A stretch of DNA of 64,000 nt from Hymenobacter sp. BT188 (GTDB lineage Bacteria > Bacteroidota > Bacteroidia > Cytophagales > Hymenobacteraceae). Below, one piece after another: positions 8,936-17,737 of this stretch. Below the pieces are notes generated by a model. The model was given only the letters and a program-made list of their open reading frames with translations. It had not been told where the DNA came from and did no database searches. The stretch covers positions 310,001 to 374,000 of the forward strand of contig NZ_JACSCW010000002.1 of the NCBI RefSeq assembly GCF_014333585.1, written 5' to 3'. Position 1 is the first letter of the stretch, and every line of letters begins with the position of its first letter. The position numbers were made by a program, and so were the translations under genes.

Positions 8936-9961
8936 ATGGTTTTCGTCACTGGTGGTAGCGGATTGTTGGGCAGTTTCCTGATTCCAGCCTTGGTGGCACA
9001 GGGTTATATAGTGCGGGCGCTTTATCGAGAGCAAGTGCCAGCTATTCAGAATGCCGATAAAGTAGAGTGGATAGAAGGTGACTTGCGTGATACCACACTA
9101 TTGCGCACCGCATTGGCCGGAGTTACCCACGTTTTTCACTGCGCCGGCTTGGTTTCGTATGCTCCGCAGGATGCGGCAAAACTGCAGCAGACAAATGCAG
9201 AGGGCACTGCTGCTGTGGTAGATGCCTGCCTGGAGCAAAGATCGGGTATTCGACTGTGTCATGTATCATCGGTGGCCGCACTAGGTGGGCCTGCAGCGAC
9301 AAAGGAGGATAGCCGGGGGGCAAATATTGTGGTAGATGAAACGGCTAAATGGGATTTGGGCGCTGGACATAATGCGTATGCCACTTCCAAGTATTTCGGC
9401 GAGTTGGAAGTGTGGCGCGGGATTTCGGAAGGCTTATCCGCTGTTATTGTGAATCCTTCGGTAGTGCTCGGGCCCGCTGATTGGCAGCGCAGTAGCACCC
9501 GCCTTTTCCGATACGCGCACCAAGAACATGCCTTTTATACGCCAGGCTGCCTAAACTATGTAGATGTGCGCGACGTCGTGGAGGCCATGCTTCGCCTGAC
9601 CTTTCAGAGTGAAATAGCAGGGGAGCGTTTTATTTTGAGTGGCGGCACAGTGCCTTTGCGCGATTTCCTGATTCTGGCGGCAGAGTGCTTCGGCAAAAAG
9701 CCCCCCACAGTGGCAGTACCTACCTGGGCGGCCGAAACGATCTGGCGTCTAGAGCATTTGCGCTCCGTGCTGACGGGTGCACGGCCACTCATCACTAAAG
9801 ATACAGCCCGTGCGGGCAGGCGCTCAGTGGTTTACAGCGCAGCCAAAGTAGAGGCGGCCACAGGCTTACAATTCCGTCCGCTGACCGAAACAGTGCAGTG
9901 GTGTTGCGCGGGCCTGACATCAGCGAACCAGCCTTCGCCCGGTGTGGTTATTGCATCATAA
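8936..9961 (+). CDS. NAD-dependent epimerase/dehydratase (extended SDR)
   Basis: Extended short-chain dehydrogenase. The N-terminal TGGSGLLGS nucleotide-binding loop begins at residue 5, and the active-site YATSK motif is near residue 147 with a preceding Ser in the HVSSVAAL segment. The 341-residue length is typical. The fold is closest to the dihydroflavonol-4-reductase / NAD-sugar epimerase branch, so the substrate is uncertain. It follows the polysaccharide kinase-phosphatase pair after about 60 bases and could act on a nucleotide sugar, but there are no other sugar-nucleotide genes beside it. Two GGGGGGC motif copies (9315, 9700) lie in it in opposite orientation. Confidence 0.85.
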   Translation: MVFVTGGSGLLGSFLIPALVAQGYIVRALYREQVPAIQNADKVEWIEGDLRDTTLLRTALAGVTHVFHCAGLVSYAPQDAAKLQQTNAEGTAAVVDACLEQRSGIRLCHVSSVAALGGPAATKEDSRGANIVVDETAKWDLGAGHNAYATSKYFGELEVWRGISEGLSAVIVNPSVVLGPADWQRSSTRLFRYAHQEHAFYTPGCLNYVDVRDVVEAMLRLTFQSEIAGERFILSGGTVPLRDFLILAAECFGKKPPTVAVPTWAAETIWRLEHLRSVLTGARPLITKDTARAGRRSVVYSAAKVEAATGLQFRPLTETVQWCCAGLTSANQPSPGVVIAS

Positions 9962-10044
9962 GCCAGCAGCGTTATCTTCAGTGATTCCGCCGCCCGACGC
10001 CGGCAAAGTCTGCCGTTTTGGCGACCTTTGAGTCTTGCATACGA

Positions 10045-11448
10045 ATGAGAATGAACGAAAACTTTGAGGAAAGGCAGCAAGTGCTGGATACAGTGCGTCG
10101 GTTTGAACGCATGGTAGCCCAGAACGAATCTGTCTTTTTTGATCTGGCCGATTTTGAGAATATCATCGACCATTATACGACTAATACGCAGTACGATAAG
10201 GCATTACATGCCTGTGAGGCTGCTATAGCCCAGTATCCTTTTTCTACCGAACTGCTCATCGACCGCTCGCAGGTACTAGCCATGAAGGGCGAATACTCCG
10301 CTGCGGCCCAGCAGATTGAAGACGTAGCCCAACTTGATCCGACCAACCCCGACGTGGCCGTTACCCGCGGCATTATCGCCACGCAGAAAGGCGAGTTTGC
10401 TGAGGCGGTAGCTTTTTTTCATGATGCCGCTGAGCACTCACCGGAGCGTGAGGATATATACTTTAACCTCGGTTTGGCTTACCAGAGCTGGCAGAAGTTT
10501 AAGAGTGCGGCCAAGTATTATAAGATGAGCCTGCGCCTGAACTCCGACAATGACATAGCGGTGCAGGAACTGCTCTATTGTTTGGAGGTGAGCGAGCGCT
10601 TGGAGAAAAATCTAGAGTTTTTCCGTCGCTTTACCGATGAAGATCCTTATTCTGCTCCGGCGTGGTATAATCTGGGTCAGGCTTATTATCGCTTGGGGCA
10701 ATACGATCAGGCAGTTGCGGCTTTCGAGTACGCCATTCTGGTTGATGCTACCTATTATGAGGCGCACGCTTTTCTGGCCAGCACCTATGTAAGCCAGGAA
10801 AAGTATCGGGAAGCTATAGATGAGTTCAACCTGAGCTACTCAGCTGGTGAGCCTACGGCCGAGGCGCTGTGTAACATTGGCGAGTGCTACGAGAAAATGG
10901 CTGAATGGGACCAGGCGCGGCGCAATTATCAGCGGGCCATTGACCTCGATCCGGAAATGGATGAAGCCTGGTTTGGGATGGGCGTAGTGCTTAATGCCCA
11001 GGAGCGCTGGTTTGAGGCCGCCCATTTTTTCCGCAAGGCCACTACCCTCTACGACGAAAGCGTGGAGTATTGGCTGGCCTTGGCCGCCGCTGAATATCAG
11101 GTTGGCAACGTGGTGAGTGCCGTGGAGTGCTACGACCGCGCTACGCAGGTAGGCCCCGACAACAAAGATGCGTGGCTGAACTGGAGCATTATCCTCTACG
11201 AGCAGGGCAACTATGATGGCGCCATTGATCTGATGCGTAACGCTGTGGAGATACAACCTGCTGAAGCTGAGCTACAATACCGCCTGTGCGCTTACCTGCT
11301 GGCGGCTGGCCGCTATCGGGAAGCTTACGAGAATCTGGAAAATGCGCTAGTTTTGGATTTCGACAAGCACCGTTTGCTTTTCGAATACTTCCCGGAACTG
11401 GAATCGCAACGGGCCTTGGCTCGACTGATTGATCAGTACCGGAAATAG
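10045..11448 (+). CDS. Tetratricopeptide-repeat protein
   Basis: About 467 residues of almost continuous tetratricopeptide repeats, a helical scaffold for protein-protein contacts; typical repeat cores are visible (PEREDIYFNLGLAYQSW, PYSAPAWYNLGQAYYRLGQY, PEMDEAWFGMGVVLNAQ, PDNKDAWLNWSIILYEQGNY). There is no signal peptide or membrane segment, so it should be cytoplasmic. The ATG at 10045 (or 10051) is preferred to a TTG at 10018. No enzymatic domain is seen and neither neighbour hints at a partner, so the function is unknown. A strong terminator hairpin follows. Confidence 0.88.
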   Translation: MRMNENFEERQQVLDTVRRFERMVAQNESVFFDLADFENIIDHYTTNTQYDKALHACEAAIAQYPFSTELLIDRSQVLAMKGEYSAAAQQIEDVAQLDPTNPDVAVTRGIIATQKGEFAEAVAFFHDAAEHSPEREDIYFNLGLAYQSWQKFKSAAKYYKMSLRLNSDNDIAVQELLYCLEVSERLEKNLEFFRRFTDEDPYSAPAWYNLGQAYYRLGQYDQAVAAFEYAILVDATYYEAHAFLASTYVSQEKYREAIDEFNLSYSAGEPTAEALCNIGECYEKMAEWDQARRNYQRAIDLDPEMDEAWFGMGVVLNAQERWFEAAHFFRKATTLYDESVEYWLALAAAEYQVGNVVSAVECYDRATQVGPDNKDAWLNWSIILYEQGNYDGAIDLMRNAVEIQPAEAELQYRLCAYLLAAGRYREAYENLENALVLDFDKHRLLFEYFPELESQRALARLIDQYRK

Positions 11449-11470
11449 ATAACTCAAATTTTAACCTTTG

Positions 11471-11520
11471 AAACCAACTGTCATCCTGAACTCTACCTCG
11501 TTCAGGATGACAGTTGGTTT
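11471..11520. terminator. Perfect 21-bp hairpin after the TPR gene
   Basis: Arms 11471-11491 and 11500-11520 are perfectly complementary with an 8-base loop. The outer AAACC/GGTTT gives a T-containing 3' end. The core GTCATCCTGAAC with its inverted partner also looks like a palindromic dispersed repeat, so this may be a repeat acting as a terminator. Confidence 0.7.
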
Positions 11521-11550
11521 TATGGCTTACCTCTATCTGAACCAAAGCGC

Positions 11551-12381
11551 ATGAATTATCACCTCGATCAACTCCCCGAGCGTACCGCCAAACCCCGCGA
11601 ACAAGGCTACACCATGGTCATGGACAAAGGCTTGAGTATCCGCGAAGTAGAAGACTTCCTGGAAGTAGGCGGCGAGTATACCGACATCGTAAAGCTGGGC
11701 TGGGCTACCTCGTATGTAGTGCCTAATCTCAAGCGCAAGCTGGAAGTGTATAAAGAGGCCGGTGTGCCAGTGTACTTTGGCGGAACCCTGTTCGAGGCCT
11801 TTATCATTCGTAATCAGTTTGATGACTACCGTCGGTTGTTGTCGGAGTTTGGAATGGAGTACGCCGAGGTTTCGGACGGCTCCCTAGAATTGCCCCACGA
11901 GAAAAAATGCGAGTATATCCGCACGCTGGCCAAAGACCTGAATGTGTTGTCGGAGGTTGGTTCGAAGGATGCGGAGAAAATTATTCCTCCCTACAAGTGG
12001 ATTGCCCAGATGCAGACGGAGCTGGACGCTGGCTCTATCAAGGTAATTGGGGAAGCGCGTGAGGCTGGTAATGTAGGCCTGTTTCGGAGCACCGGCGAGG
12101 TACGCTCGGGTCTGGTAGAGGAAATTCTGACCAAAATTCCTTTTGAGAAAATTCTGTGGGAAGCTCCTCAGAAGGCTCAGCAAGTGTGGTTTATTAAGCT
12201 ACTCGGTAGCAACGTGAACCTGGGAAATATCGCGCCTAATGAAGTAGTGAGCCTGGAAACCATTCGGCTGGGCTTGCGCGGTGATACGTTTACCCACTTC
12301 CTTGATATGGACGGCGTAGATCCTATGTTCAAGCCGGAAGTAAAGACCGGCCGCCCCGGTACTTCCATGCCGCGCGGGTAG
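11551..12381 (+). CDS. comA: Phosphosulfolactate synthase (ComA family)
   Basis: Enzyme of the ComA family, which adds sulfite to phosphoenolpyruvate to give (2R)-phospho-3-sulfolactate; known in methanogen coenzyme M synthesis and Bacillus sulfolactate synthesis. The 276-residue TIM-barrel protein carries characteristic stretches: VMDKGLS near residue 26, the DIVKLGWATSYV segment, VYFGGTLFEA, AEVSDGSLELP, and the C-terminal LGLRGDTFTHF. No ComB or ComC genes are adjacent. In sulfonolipid-making Bacteroidota it could feed sulfolactate or cysteate synthesis; that is inference. Monocistronic, flanked by terminators on both sides. Confidence 0.88.
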   Translation: MNYHLDQLPERTAKPREQGYTMVMDKGLSIREVEDFLEVGGEYTDIVKLGWATSYVVPNLKRKLEVYKEAGVPVYFGGTLFEAFIIRNQFDDYRRLLSEFGMEYAEVSDGSLELPHEKKCEYIRTLAKDLNVLSEVGSKDAEKIIPPYKWIAQMQTELDAGSIKVIGEAREAGNVGLFRSTGEVRSGLVEEILTKIPFEKILWEAPQKAQQVWFIKLLGSNVNLGNIAPNEVVSLETIRLGLRGDTFTHFLDMDGVDPMFKPEVKTGRPGTSMPRG

Positions 12382-12403
12382 AACACTTAAGATATACGGT
12401 TGC

Positions 12404-12450
12404 TCAAAAAAGCCCCCTAGACTGCCATGTGCAGCGGCTGGGGGCTTTTT
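12404..12450 (+). terminator. Terminator after comA
   Basis: AAAAAAGCCCCC pairs with GGGGGCTTTTT across a loop of about 20 bases. This is the five-C version of the common terminator stem of this genome. Confidence 0.8.
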
Positions 12451-12563
12451 GGGCTATAGCCTATCAGGTAAGGCCCAAAAGTTAGTAGGGGAGGTGTTAA
12501 CTCAGCAGGCACGCGTGCGTAAGCTGTTGTTGCACATAAGCAACCACTGCTCACTTGGTTATC

Positions 12564-13901
12564 ATGAAAAATTACCTGCTTTATTTACCGTTGGCGGCCT
12601 TATTCGCCTGCAATCAATCGTCGCCTAAAACGGAAGAAATGGCTGCCGCTACCGCCTCTGCATCTACTGATTCGGGGGCCGCGCCTGCGCTGCCCGAACC
12701 ATATGCTACGCCGTCGGCAAAGAACTTCAGTAAGGTAATTGGCTGGCCTGAAGGCAAAATGCCAACGGTGCCGGTCGGTTTTACGGTGACGGAATTTGCG
12801 GCCGACTTGCAGAATCCGCGCTGGATTTATGTGGCCCCGAACGGCGATATTTTTATTGCTGAATCTAATTCCATTGAAAAAACCTCCACGGCGAAGGGCG
12901 AAAAGGCGAAAGGCCTGAAGCAGTCGGGGTCGATGAAGGAATCCAGCGCCAACCGCATCACGCTCCTGCGTGACGCCAACAAAGACGGCAAGCCGGAGGT
13001 GCGCGAAACCTTCCTGACGGGCCTGAATCAGCCTTTCGGCATGCTGGTCATAGGCGACAATTTCTACGTGGGCAATACCGACGCCGTGCTGCGGTTTCCT
13101 TACAAAGCCGGTCAGACTAAAATCACTGCCGGGGGGCAAAAAATCCTGGATTTACCCGTTGGCGGCTACAACAACCACTGGACCCGCAACCTGTTGGCCA
13201 ACGCCGATGGCTCCAAGATTTACGTGTCGGTAGGGTCGGGTAGTAATGTGATGGAGAAGGGCGAGAAAAACGATGAAGGTCGAGCCCTGATTCTGGAGAT
13301 TAATCCCGATGGTTCCGGCAAGCGCGTGTATGCCAGCGGCCTGCGCAACCCCGTAGGGATGGATTGGCTGCCCGGCACCCAGGTACTCTGGACCGCCGTG
13401 AATGAGCGCGATGAGCTGGGCGACGAGCTCGTGCCCGATTACATGACTAGCGTGAAAGAAGGCGGCTTTTATGGCTGGCCTTATTCGTACTTCGGCCAAA
13501 ACGAAGACCCTCGCCGCAAAGGTGAACGGCCCGACTTAGTGGCCAAAGCAATAGTGCCTGATGTAGCCTTGGGCCCACATACGGCGTCGTTGGGTCTGGC
13601 TTTTTATGATGCCAGTGGTTTCCCTGCCAAATACCGGAATGGCGCTTTCGTGGGCCAGCACGGCTCCTGGAATAGCTCGAAGTTTACGGGATACAAGGTA
13701 GTATTTGTGCCGTTTCAAAATGGCAAGCCTGCTGGCCGGCCCGAAGACTTTATGACGGGTTTTGTGGCCAATGAAAGCACCAAGGAAGTATACGGCCGGC
13801 CGGTAGGAGTAACTGTGCTGCCCGATGGCTCTATGCTGGTAGCGGATGACGCGGGGGGCAAAATATGGCGCGTAACATCAACTCAAGGCGTAAAGTCTTA
13901 G
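12564..13901 (+). CDS. Sorbosone-dehydrogenase-like PQQ/beta-propeller lipoprotein
   Basis: Probable periplasmic or surface lipoprotein of the glucose/sorbosone dehydrogenase (GSDH) beta-propeller family. The ATG at 12564 opens a signal peptide with lipobox LFAC; then an Ala/Ser-rich linker and a six-bladed propeller domain (from about residue 65). Family landmarks include PRWIYVAPNGDIFIAES, a calcium-type DANKDGKPE loop, GLNQPFGM, the NEGRAL-like MEKGEKNDEGRALI segment, ASGLRNPVGMDWLP, and the final GSMLVADDAGGKIWRV. Members may oxidise aldoses with PQQ; whether this one does is unknown, as no pqq genes are seen. Two GGGGGGCAAAA motif copies lie in it. Confidence 0.88.
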   Translation: MKNYLLYLPLAALFACNQSSPKTEEMAAATASASTDSGAAPALPEPYATPSAKNFSKVIGWPEGKMPTVPVGFTVTEFAADLQNPRWIYVAPNGDIFIAESNSIEKTSTAKGEKAKGLKQSGSMKESSANRITLLRDANKDGKPEVRETFLTGLNQPFGMLVIGDNFYVGNTDAVLRFPYKAGQTKITAGGQKILDLPVGGYNNHWTRNLLANADGSKIYVSVGSGSNVMEKGEKNDEGRALILEINPDGSGKRVYASGLRNPVGMDWLPGTQVLWTAVNERDELGDELVPDYMTSVKEGGFYGWPYSYFGQNEDPRRKGERPDLVAKAIVPDVALGPHTASLGLAFYDASGFPAKYRNGAFVGQHGSWNSSKFTGYKVVFVPFQNGKPAGRPEDFMTGFVANESTKEVYGRPVGVTVLPDGSMLVADDAGGKIWRVTSTQGVKS

Positions 13902-13974
13902 TTACGGGTGCTTTCCTAGCGAGCAGGTTCACTCACTGAGCCTGTTCAAAAGTGTTTTTACGTAACAGAATCTT

Positions 13975-15036
13975 ATGTCCCCATCCGTTCCGACCGCTAA
14001 AATGCCCCCCAGCAGCCCATTACAACGCTTGCGGGAGCTGGCGCAGCGGGCGGGGCTCGATGGGTTCCTGCTGGGCTTGATCGGAGTGATTGGCTTGGCT
14101 TACCTGTGGCCGGAATTTGGGGCCGAAGAGAGGCCGCTGCCGCTGGGGCGCATTGCGCACTATGGCGTATCAGTCATTTTCTTCTTCTACGGCTTACGCT
14201 TGAGTCGCGAAAAGCTGAAGGCTGGCCTGAGCAACTGGCGCTTGCACCTGGTAGTGCAGGGCACAACCTTTCTGCTGTTTCCGCTGCTCTTATTACTGGT
14301 GAAGCCACTTTTTGATTCCGAAAAAAGCCAGTTGCTGTGGCTGGGGGGCTTTTATTTGGCCGCCTTGCCCTCTACGGTTTCCTCTTCCGTCGTGATGGTT
14401 TCAATTGCCAAGGGCAATCTGCCGGCGGCCATTTTCAATGCCAGTATTTCCAGTTTGCTGGGCGTATTTATTACGCCCGTTTGGATGGCTCTCTTTATAA
14501 CGTCTGGCACTTCCGGCGGCCTGGGCTCCACTATCCTGGATCTGGCGTTGCAGGTGCTATTGCCCGTGGCGGTGGGCATTCTGTTGCATTCGCGCTTGCA
14601 TCAGTTTGCGCAACGCTTCGCCGGGCCCTTGCGCATGCTCGACCAAGCTATTATTCTGCTGATTGTTTATACCTCGTTTTGCGAGTCGTTTGCGCAGGGC
14701 ATATTCCGGGGCTACTCCGCCGGCGACCTTTTTGGGCTGGGTGCGGCTATGTTGTTACTGTTCTTTTTAGTATACGGGTGCGTCCTGCTGCTGAGCCGGT
14801 TAGTAGGTTTTAACCGCGAAGACACCATTACAGCGCTGTTTTGTGGCTCCAAAAAGTCTTTGGTTCAGGGTACCGTAATGTCGAAGGTGCTGTTTCCCGA
14901 TGCGCGCACGGCCGGCCTGATTCTTTTGCCCCTGATGATTTATCACGCCCTTCAAATTCTTGTAGCCAGCATTGTAGCCCAAGCCCTGAGCCGGCGCGCC
15001 GATAGCAAGGCAACCGTTGCCCCAGCTATACCCTAA
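13975..15036 (+). CDS. Bile acid:sodium symporter-like (SBF-like) transporter
   Basis: Inner-membrane protein of 353 residues with about nine or ten hydrophobic helices, matching the SBF-like branch (YfeH/PF13593 type) rather than the classical eukaryotic-like bile-acid transporter. Diagnostic segments: FFFYGLRLSREKLKAGLSNWRLH near residue 62, a proline/serine-rich crossing region (LPSTVSSSVVMVSIAKGN) near residue 130, and the second-repeat FCGSKKSLVQGTVMSKVLF near residue 290. Substrate is unknown; organic anions are usual. Two GGGGGGC motif copies occur near its start. A weak hairpin follows. Confidence 0.88.
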   Translation: MSPSVPTAKMPPSSPLQRLRELAQRAGLDGFLLGLIGVIGLAYLWPEFGAEERPLPLGRIAHYGVSVIFFFYGLRLSREKLKAGLSNWRLHLVVQGTTFLLFPLLLLLVKPLFDSEKSQLLWLGGFYLAALPSTVSSSVVMVSIAKGNLPAAIFNASISSLLGVFITPVWMALFITSGTSGGLGSTILDLALQVLLPVAVGILLHSRLHQFAQRFAGPLRMLDQAIILLIVYTSFCESFAQGIFRGYSAGDLFGLGAAMLLLFFLVYGCVLLLSRLVGFNREDTITALFCGSKKSLVQGTVMSKVLFPDARTAGLILLPLMIYHALQILVASIVAQALSRRADSKATVAPAIP

Positions 15037-15045
15037 AGCCAGCTG

Positions 15046-15085
15046 AAAAAGCCCCCCAGCCGGAAACTTTGCCGGCTGCCTGCTT
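15046..15085 (+). terminator. Weak terminator-like hairpin with an unpaired GCCCCCC motif
   Basis: AAAAAGCCCCCCAG occurs without its usual inverted partner; a separate 7-bp stem CAGCCGG/CCGGCTG overlaps it, followed by a T-rich stretch. Termination is possible but less convincing than at other sites here. Confidence 0.35.
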
Positions 15086-15124
15086 TCTTTGCAGTAAAAT
15101 AACTTCGTCTTCTATTCCTGGTTC

Positions 15125-15781
15125 ATGGAAATCCTCAAGGACATCATTGATTTCATTCTTCATCTCGATAAGCATCTCGGGGCCATTATCCAGGACTACG
15201 GAACGTGGACGTACGCCATTCTTTTCCTGATTATTTTCGTGGAAACGGGCGTAGTAGTGCTGCCCTTTTTGCCCGGCGACTCCCTATTGTTCGCGGCTGG
15301 TTCGCTGGCTGCCCTGCCCGGCTCACCCCTGAATGTGTGGGTGATGATGGGCCTACTTATCGTAGCGGCAGTGCTCGGCGACACGCTCAACTACCATATT
15401 GGCGACTATCTGGGGCCGCGGGTATTTCGCGAGAATTCCCGTTTCCTGAAGCGTGAGCACCTCATTCGTACCCAGGAGTTTTATGAGAAGCACGGAGCCA
15501 AAACCATTATATTGGCTCGCTTCATCCCGATCATTCGCACGTTTGCGCCCTTTGTAGCGGGCGTGGGCACCATGAGTTACAGCAAGTTCCTGTCGTACAA
15601 TGTAGTGGGGGGCGTTTTGTGGGTCGTTTCGCTGACGGGCGCGGGCTACTTCTTTGGCACCATCCCGATTGTGCAGAAAAACTTTTCGCTGGTTGTGTTG
15701 GCCATCATCGGCCTATCTATCCTTCCCGTGATATTCGAGTTTGTAAAGTCGCGCCAGAACAGCCGTCGGCCAGTAGCTTAA
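15125..15781 (+). CDS. DedA family membrane protein
   Basis: Inner-membrane protein of the DedA/VTT (SNARE-associated) family, implicated in lipid flipping such as undecaprenyl-phosphate recycling. The 218-residue sequence shows the signature FVETGVVVLPFLPGDSLLF near residue 40, a first re-entrant region, the conserved LARFIPIIRTFAPFVAGVG stretch near residue 140 with its essential Arg residues, and four to five hydrophobic helices. Exact substrate is not predictable. Preceded by a possible terminator and followed by a clear one, so probably monocistronic. Confidence 0.93.
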   Translation: MEILKDIIDFILHLDKHLGAIIQDYGTWTYAILFLIIFVETGVVVLPFLPGDSLLFAAGSLAALPGSPLNVWVMMGLLIVAAVLGDTLNYHIGDYLGPRVFRENSRFLKREHLIRTQEFYEKHGAKTIILARFIPIIRTFAPFVAGVGTMSYSKFLSYNVVGGVLWVVSLTGAGYFFGTIPIVQKNFSLVVLAIIGLSILPVIFEFVKSRQNSRRPVA

Positions 15782-15804
15782 TGTCAGGTATTTATTTTTC
15801 AAAT

Positions 15805-15838
15805 AAACCGCCCCAATGGTAATCCGTTGGGGCGGTTT
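15805..15838. terminator. Terminator after dedA-like gene
   Basis: AAACCGCCCCAA pairs perfectly with TTGGGGCGGTTT (12 bp) across a 10-base loop, with T residues after it. Confidence 0.85.
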
Positions 15839-15895
15839 TCTATTATTGCATGCGGTAAGCGTCAGTGGTCAGTTTTGCTAGTGTGAAGTTATTGT

Positions 15896-16636
15896 ATGAA
15901 GGAATTTGGCCTCATTGGCAAGTCGCTTGTCCACTCGTTCTCGCAAACTTATTTTACCCAGAAGTTCGAGAATCTGGGCCTCGACGATCATCGCTACGAA
16001 CTCTTTGAGTTGCCCACTATCTCGGCATTACCCGATCTGTTGGCTGAGCACCCCAACTTGCGGGGGCTCAACGTAACCATTCCTTACAAAGAGCAGATAT
16101 GGCCTTATCTGACCGAAATATCATCGGCGGCGGCCCGTATTGGCGCCATCAATGTCATCGACTGCACAACCGACGGCCGCTACATCGGTCATAACACCGA
16201 TTATATCGGCTTTCGAGAGTCATTGCGGGCTTTTTACCCTCTACGTGGCCCCGAGGCACGGGCGCTTGTGCTTGGTACGGGTGGCTCATCCAAGGCGGTA
16301 GAGGCAGCACTGCGGGAACTGGAGATTCCGTATTGGCTCGTGTCGCGCAACCCGCTCGGGACGGGCCTCACCTACAATGACCTTACGCCTGATGTACTCG
16401 CTGGGCATTCGCTAATTATTAATGCAACGCCGCTGGGTACTTTTCCGCAGGTAGATGCGTGCGCTCCCATCCCGTACGAGGCTCTCACGCCCGCCCATTA
16501 TCTCTACGATCTGATTTATAATCCGAGCGAAACATTGTTCCTGCAAAAAGGTCGCGAAGCCGGTGCTCAAACCAAGAATGGCTTCGAAATGCTTTGCCTC
16601 CAGGCGGAGGCTGCCTGGGAAATTTGGAGTCAGTAA
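15896..16636 (+). CDS. aroE: Shikimate dehydrogenase
   Basis: NADP-dependent reduction of 3-dehydroshikimate to shikimate in aromatic amino-acid synthesis; cytoplasmic. The 246-residue protein has the substrate-binding GKSLVHSFSQ loop at residues 8-17, the catalytic NVTIPYKE stretch (Lys) near residue 61, NVI plus the HNTDYIGF (Asp) near residues 95-102, and the GTGGSSKA nucleotide loop near residue 125. It is a little short relative to E. coli AroE (272) but complete. It converges with wrbA across a shared terminator. Confidence 0.96.
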   Translation: MKEFGLIGKSLVHSFSQTYFTQKFENLGLDDHRYELFELPTISALPDLLAEHPNLRGLNVTIPYKEQIWPYLTEISSAAARIGAINVIDCTTDGRYIGHNTDYIGFRESLRAFYPLRGPEARALVLGTGGSSKAVEAALRELEIPYWLVSRNPLGTGLTYNDLTPDVLAGHSLIINATPLGTFPQVDACAPIPYEALTPAHYLYDLIYNPSETLFLQKGREAGAQTKNGFEMLCLQAEAAWEIWSQ

Positions 16637-16670
16637 AGAGCAAATGCTGCAGGAATGCCCTAAAACACAA

Positions 16671-16700
16671 CAAGCCACCCCAAATGGGTGGCTTGCTGGT
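16671..16700. terminator. Bidirectional terminator between aroE and wrbA
   Basis: CAAGCCACCC pairs with GGGTGGCTTG around a 5-base loop, with AACA/TGTT-like outer bases, between convergent genes. Confidence 0.75.
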
Positions 16701-16742
16701 TGTTGCAATATGTGCGTTCAGGGTATAAGTCGCAAGTAACGC

Positions 16743-17357
16743 TTATTTTCTGGAAAGCTTGCTAGCAATTTCGGCGGTGTAGTTGCCTTGATAACGAGCG
16801 CCTTCCAATTCGTTCTCGCTGGGCTGACGCTCGCCCTGGCCACCGGCCACGGTGCTGGCACCATAGGGTGTGCCGCCTGTTACTACATCATGGCCCATCT
16901 GACCCTGCCAAGCGTAGGGCAAGCCCACGATGACCATACCATGGTGAAGCAATGCTGTGTGCAGTGCGCGTAGCGTTGTTTCCTGGCCGCCGTGCTGGGT
17001 GGCGGTGCTCACGAATGCGCCACCTGCTTTGCCCACGAGCGCGCCACGGGCCCATAAGCCACCAGTTGAGTCGAGGTATGCCTGAATCTGGCCGCACGCG
17101 TTGCCGTAGCGGGTGGGCGTACCAATAATGATGGCATCGTACTGCTCCAATTCCTCGGGGGTAGCGACGGGCACGTGGTTGAAAGCTTGCTGCGCCTGCG
17201 TGGCTCCAATCTTGTCGAGAATTTCTTTCGACAGCGTCTCGGGTACGCGCTTTACTACTACATCATTGCCTTCTACTTGGCGGGCGCCTTCGGCTACGGC
17301 CTCGGCCAATTTCCACACGTGGCCATACGTGGAATAGAACAGAACAATAGTTTTCAT
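16743..17357 (-). CDS. wrbA: NAD(P)H:quinone oxidoreductase, WrbA type IV
   Basis: Flavodoxin-like FMN enzyme reducing quinones by two electrons, protecting from oxidative stress. The ATG at 17357 ([20 protein letters not shown]) gives 204 residues, typical of WrbA; an upstream ATG would add 20 hydrophobic residues absent from the family. Visible features are the FMN phosphate loop STYGHVWK, the [10 protein letters not shown] motif near residue 80, [13 protein letters not shown], and the C-terminal [20 protein letters not shown] signature. The divergent 380-base region upstream contains a 15-base palindrome that may be a regulator site. Confidence 0.95.
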   Translation of the reverse strand: MKTIVLFYSTYGHVWKLAEAVAEGARQVEGNDVVVKRVPETLSKEILDKIGATQAQQAFNHVPVATPEELEQYDAIIIGTPTRYGNACGQIQAYLDSTGGLWARGALVGKAGGAFVSTATQHGGQETTLRALHTALLHHGMVIVGLPYAWQGQMGHDVVTGGTPYGASTVAGGQGERQPSENELEGARYQGNYTAEIASKLSRK

Positions 17358-17737
17358 GAGGAAAGAGTAAAAGTGAAAAATGAGTTGGTATGAATGTAGG
17401 CAGCTTGCCAAAAGCAATTGGTCAGTTTACGAAAGGCGAATCGGAGAGGTGATTGACAAATATATGTATGTACATTAAATGTACTGACATTGTTTCAGAA
17501 AATTATTTTTTAACCGCCAATAAAGCCCCCCAGAGCTATAAAGTGCATTTAAAAAATATTCGGGCACAAGCATGCAACCATGAGGGCAGGTAGTAGCCTC
17601 TACACACTGAAGCCCGCTAGTATATTGCGGATTACTCTACCGATACGTTATTACGAACCGCAGCGTATGCAGCCACTTTATCCTGGCCCAATCAACTATA
17701 TGTTAAGCCACAACGGCCCAGTCGGCCACCCCAATCG
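17358..17737. other. Intergenic region between wrbA and ECF sigma gene
   Basis: 380 bases without a convincing gene. It holds the palindrome at 17470-17484 and one unpaired GCCCCCC motif (17525-17531, preceded by AATAAA). It should carry promoters for both divergent genes; I cannot place them with confidence. Confidence 0.6.
17470..17484. promoter_or_regulatory. Palindrome upstream of wrbA (candidate operator)
   Basis: GTACATT-A-AATGTAC is a perfect 7+1+7 inverted repeat in an AT-rich stretch about 113 bases before the wrbA ATG, between wrbA and the divergent sigma-factor gene. Dyads of this kind suit dimeric MarR/HxlR-type regulators, but no regulator is identified. Confidence 0.35.

Noticed and set aside
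12600..13139. 179-codon minus-strand open frame
   Set aside because: Antisense to the sorbosone-dehydrogenase-like gene, Arg-rich shadow translation.
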